Shown: piece by piece, positions 54,129 to 57,024 of the stretch
How positions within the stretch are numbered: position 1 is the stretch's first letter
Layout: the number at the start of each line of letters is the position of its first letter
Assembly (NCBI GenBank): GCA_002083475.1
Contig: LWDI01000059.1
Span: 1-57,024 of the forward strand
DNA from: Proteobacteria bacterium SG_bin5
GTDB lineage: Bacteria; Pseudomonadota; Alphaproteobacteria; Sphingomonadales; Sphingomonadaceae
Direction: 5' to 3'
DNA length: 57,024 nucleotides
Made by a program: the position numbers and the translations under genes
Notes under the pieces: generated by a model
The model's input: the letters and a program-made list of their open reading frames with translations, nothing else
Databases searched by the model: none
Told to the model about the DNA's origin: nothing

Positions 54129-55709
54129 TTACTCCTTTTGGGATTTGGCGCGGCGCGGGCGCAGCGCCGCTTTCAGATCTTGCGGCAGAAACGCCCGCGT
54201 CACGAAACAGGCGATCGCATAAACCATCCCGCCCAGCGCGACCAGCAGCGCCATCGCGCCCCAGCGCACCAAGCTCGGCCCGGTGGTATAGGGTAGGAAC
54301 AGCGCGTTGAGCGGCCATAGCACCGCCCCCATCGCCAGCGCGGCGAGCGCGAGCCGCCAGGCGCGGCGCTTCAGCCGCGCGTCGGGCTCGAAATGGCCGC
54401 GCCGCCTGAGCGTTGCATAGAGCAAGGCGACATTGGCGGTGCTCGACAGCGCGGTCGCGAGCGGCGGCCCCATATGCGCGAGCGGCACGATCAGCGCGAG
54501 GTTGAAGGCGATGTTGAGCCCGATCGCCCAAGTCGCGAATTTGACCGGGGTCTTGGTATCTTGCCGCGCGTAAAAGCCGGGCGTCAGCACCTTGACCAGA
54601 ATATAGCTCGGCAGGCCGACCGAGAAGGCGGCGAGCGCTTGCGCGGTCGCGAGCGTGTCGGCGGGGGTGAATTTGCCGTGCTGATAAAGCGTGGCGGCGA
54701 TCGGCAGCCCGCAAACGATCAGCGCGACGGTCGCGGGCAAGGTGAAGAACAGCGCGAGTTCGAGGCCGCGATTCTGCGTGTCCATCGCCGCCGCTTCCTC
54801 GCCGCCCCCCAATTGCCGCGAGATGGTCGGCAGCAACACGGTGCCGAGCCCGATCCCGACCAAGCCCAGCGGCAATTGGTTCAGCCGATCGGCGAGATAG
54901 ATATACGTCACCGATCCCGCCGGCAGCAGCCGCGCGGCGAGCGCGGTCGAGATGACGAGATTGATCTGCACCGCCCCCGCGCCGGCCGCCGCCGGGCCGA
55001 TCAGCGCGAGCAGCCGTTTCACCTCGGCCGTCCAGCGCGGGCGCTTGATCCGCAGCACCACCCCCGCGCGCCAGCACGCCCAGACGAGCCAAGCGAGTTG
55101 CAAGGCACCCGAAACCGCGACCGCGATCGCCTGATTGCGCGCGGTGACGAGCGGCGCGTCGCTGTGGAAAAAGAGCAGCGCGGCGATCAGCGTGAGGTTG
55201 AGCAGGATCGGTGCGGCGGCGTTGACCCAGAATTTCTGGAGCGAGTTGAGGATGCCGCCGAACAGCGAGACGAGCGAGATCAGCAGCAGATAGGGCAAGG
55301 TGAGCCGCGAGAGGCCGACCGCATAATCGAACTGCGCGGGGGAGATGTCGCCAAAGCCGCCCGAGAGCACATAGGTCACCGGCCAGGCGGCGAGTTCCAG
55401 CAGCAGCAGCATCGCGATCAGCACCGGCAGCAGCACCGACAGCGCATCCTCGGCGAAGGCCAGGCCGGCTTTCAGCCCGCCGCCATCCTCCGCCACGCGC
55501 TTGTTGAACATCGGGATGAACGCGGCGTTGAACGCGCCTTCGGCGAACAGCGCGCGGAACATATTGGGCAAGCGGAAGGCGATCAGAAACGCGTCCGAGG
55601 CGAAGCCCGCGCCGACGAAGCGCGCGAACAGCGAATCGCGCACCAACCCGAGCACGCGGCTCGCGAGCGTGAGGCCGCCGACCGATCCGAGCGCGCGGGC
55701 GAGGTTCAT
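54129..55709 (-). CDS. murJ: Lipid II flippase MurJ
   Basis: Inner-membrane protein (526 residues, about 14 helices) that flips lipid II for cell-wall synthesis. It begins ARALGSVGGLTLASRVLGLVRDSLFARFVGAGFASDAFLIAFRLPNMFRALFAEGAFNAAFIPMF, the MurJ hallmark with conserved Arg residues. ATG at 55709 gives the usual length; the frame is open upstream to 55748. Operon with trpS. Confidence 0.95.
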   Translation of the reverse strand: MNLARALGSVGGLTLASRVLGLVRDSLFARFVGAGFASDAFLIAFRLPNMFRALFAEGAFNAAFIPMFNKRVAEDGGGLKAGLAFAEDALSVLLPVLIAMLLLLELAAWPVTYVLSGGFGDISPAQFDYAVGLSRLTLPYLLLISLVSLFGGILNSLQKFWVNAAAPILLNLTLIAALLFFHSDAPLVTARNQAIAVAVSGALQLAWLVWACWRAGVVLRIKRPRWTAEVKRLLALIGPAAAGAGAVQINLVISTALAARLLPAGSVTYIYLADRLNQLPLGLVGIGLGTVLLPTISRQLGGGEEAAAMDTQNRGLELALFFTLPATVALIVCGLPIAATLYQHGKFTPADTLATAQALAAFSVGLPSYILVKVLTPGFYARQDTKTPVKFATWAIGLNIAFNLALIVPLAHMGPPLATALSSTANVALLYATLRRRGHFEPDARLKRRAWRLALAALAMGAVLWPLNALFLPYTTGPSLVRWGAMALLVALGGMVYAIACFVTRAFLPQDLKAALRPRRAKSQKE

Positions 55710-55735
55710 ACGTCTCCTGTCGGACCGTCTGCAAA

Positions 55736-55862
55736 GCTCCTCCCCCACTGGGGGAGGGGGACCATCGCGAAGCGATGGTGGAGGGGTGTCGCCCTCGATC
55801 GCGCGGCGATACCCCTCCGTCGGCGCTTCGCGCCGCCACCTCCCCTTACAGGGGAGGAGCTA
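55736..55862. repeat. Palindromic repeat upstream of murJ
   Basis: CTCCTCCCCCACTGGGGGAG at about 55738 and CTCCCCTTACAGGGGAG at about 55841 are hairpins at either end of a unit of about 125 bases whose ends are themselves inverted. A similar hairpin lies after mscS. Probably a dispersed non-coding repeat. Confidence 0.5.
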
Positions 55863-55906
55863 GCGTTGCCGATCATCGGCCGGATCGTGTTCGCGTGTCC
55901 TTGCCC

Positions 55907-56419
55907 TCAGGCATGGCCGACGGGCGTGCCGCCTTCACCCTCGATCTGGCCCTGCGCTTGCTGCATGTAAAGCGCGCCGAAATCGATCGGATCGAGCATC
56001 AGCGGCGGGAAGCCGCCGTCGCGCACCGCGTCCGCCAACACGCGGCGGGCGAAGGGGAAGATCAGCCGCGGCGCTTCGGCGAGCATGAACGGCTGGAGAT
56101 GTTCGGCCGGAATATTGCGCACCGCGAACAGCCCGGCATAAGCCAGATCGACGACGAAGGCGACGCTGCCCTCGATCTCCGATCGCGCTTCGATCTTGAG
56201 CACGACTTCATGCACCTCGTCGCCGACTTGTTGCGCGGCGATGTTGAACTGCACGTCGATGCGCGGCTGGCCCTGGGTTTGGAAGATCGCGGGCGCATTG
56301 GGATTTTCGAACGAAAGATCCTTCACATATTGCGAGACGATCGCCACCACCGGCGCGCCATCGGCGTCGAACTCGCCATTGCCCGCCGCCGCGCCGTCGA
56401 AGCCGGTATCTTCACTCAT
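55907..56419 (-). CDS. secB: Protein-export chaperone SecB
   Basis: Cytosolic tetrameric chaperone (170 residues) that keeps preproteins unfolded for SecA. The SecB pattern is clear: VSQYVKDLSFENPNAP, VDLAYAGLFAVRNIPAEHLQPFMLAEAPRLIFPFARRVLADAVRDGGFPPLMLDPIDFGALY. ATG at 56419 follows the alphaproteobacterial start; the frame to 56494 is open but unlike SecB. Divergent from the Tim44-domain gene, a common alphaproteobacterial layout. Confidence 0.95.
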   Translation of the reverse strand: MSEDTGFDGAAAGNGEFDADGAPVVAIVSQYVKDLSFENPNAPAIFQTQGQPRIDVQFNIAAQQVGDEVHEVVLKIEARSEIEGSVAFVVDLAYAGLFAVRNIPAEHLQPFMLAEAPRLIFPFARRVLADAVRDGGFPPLMLDPIDFGALYMQQAQGQIEGEGGTPVGHA

Positions 56420-56588
56420 CGAAAACCCTTTTTTGCTGAAAATGGCGGTGCTCGCCGCCGCCCATGGCGAGCGCCGTAGCAGCGGCGCTTGCACAGTTCA
56501 ACGCCAGCGGGCAACATCATGGCTTGGCCTATTTGAAACCCACGCCAAGGCGCCTATGTTGGGGGTTCTTGCGATGCCTGGAGGCCCA

Positions 56589-57024
56589 GTGGTTTACCTC
56601 GTCCTGCTGATCATGGTCGCTGCCTTTCTCGCGCTGCGCCTGTATATGGTGCTCGGCAAGCGCACCGGTCATGAACAGCCCTTGCCCAAGCCGGCGGAGG
56701 AACGGCGCGCGCCGCTGCCGCTCGCGCGCGCGCCCGAACCCGTTGGCGAAGCGCGCGACTCGGGCCCGCGCACGATCGAGGGGGGCGCCGAACAGGGGCT
56801 GCGCGCGATCATCGCCGCCGATCCCGGCTTCGACGTGGCGCGCTTCCTCGATGGCGCCAAGGGCGCTTATGGCATGATCCTCGACGCTTATTGGAAGGGC
56901 GACCGCGAGACGCTCGACTGGCTGTGCGAGCCGCAGGTGCGCGACGATTTCGTCGCCGCGATCGACGAGCGCGAGGCGGCGGGGCAGGTGCTCGACAATC
57001 GCCTGGTCGCGATCGAGCGCGCGC
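56589..57024 (+). CDS. Tim44-domain protein (3' end outside window)
   Basis: The first 145 codons of a Tim44/TimA-like protein. One N-terminal membrane segment (VYLVLLIMVAAFLALRLYMVLG), a low-complexity Pro/Arg/Glu linker, then the start of the Tim44 domain (IAADPGFDVARFLDGAKGAYGMILDAYWKGDRETLDWL). I choose GTG at 56589 because GGAGG lies 8 bases upstream; ATG at 56574 is in frame too. Its place beside secB suggests a role in protein handling at the membrane. Confidence 0.85.
   Translation, partial: MVYLVLLIMVAAFLALRLYMVLGKRTGHEQPLPKPAEERRAPLPLARAPEPVGEARDSGPRTIEGGAEQGLRAIIAADPGFDVARFLDGAKGAYGMILDAYWKGDRETLDWLCEPQVRDDFVAAIDEREAAGQVLDNRLVAIERA

Noticed and set aside
54393..55970. 525-codon open frame on the plus strand
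   Set aside because: Antisense to murJ, with shadow-like Arg/Gln/Glu composition.

Overview
The window looks like chromosome of a GC-rich alphaproteobacterium, most likely a sphingomonad (Sphingomonadaceae). This rests on protein style and gene order: a single LolC/E protein next to LolD, a phasin, secB divergent from a Tim44-domain gene, DUF481, DUF4112 and DUF4136 proteins, and many short perfect palindromes between genes. I could not compare it with any database.

Left flank (1-9983): pyrG (missing only the first base of its start codon), hsp20, lolC/E-lolD-GNAT-glutathione peroxidase as overlapping genes, a DUF481 outer-membrane protein, an MscS channel, a DUF4112 membrane protein and an oligopeptide-type substrate-binding lipoprotein.

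Mobile island (9989-38599): a complete Tn7-like transposon of 28,611 bp. I place its ends from imperfect inverted repeats starting TGTAGC (24 of 28 bases match), flanked by a 5-bp target duplication AGCGC (9984-9988 and 38600-38604). The right junction lies 20 bp beyond the glmS stop codon, the attTn7 position, with the duplication centred 23 bp from the end of glmS. The left part carries tnsA, tnsB, tnsC, a large TnsD-like TniQ gene and a second small tniQ gene. Upstream of tnsA are four co-directional genes, one of them a DnaQ-type exonuclease. A divergent ArsR-type regulator lies beyond them with two operator-like repeats, so transposition may be under ArsR control. The cargo is mostly anti-phage: (i) a five-gene operon with a DISARM core (drmA helicase, drmB DUF1998, drmC PLD) led by an adenine methyltransferase and an unrecognised 916-residue protein that may be DrmE; (ii) a Pycsar-like operon with a tandem nucleotidyl cyclase (PycC), a protein with an E2-like cysteine motif, and a cyclic-nucleotide-binding/TIR effector (PycTIR); (iii) a divergent triad of a sigma-like protein, a small acidic protein and an ImmA/IrrE metallopeptidase, possibly a control module.

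Right flank (38600-57024): glmS, a VapBC-type toxin-antitoxin pair, a small membrane protein missed by length cut-offs, glmU, gph, a glutaminase with ankyrin repeats, a CsgG-family protein with an SH3 domain, lepA, a phasin, an alginate-export-type porin divergent from modABC (ModC lacks the usual C-terminal molybdate domain), a DUF4136 lipoprotein, trpS, murJ, secB and the start of a Tim44-domain gene. The transposon separates glmS from the substrate-binding lipoprotein gene, which before insertion would have started 40 nt after the glmS stop.
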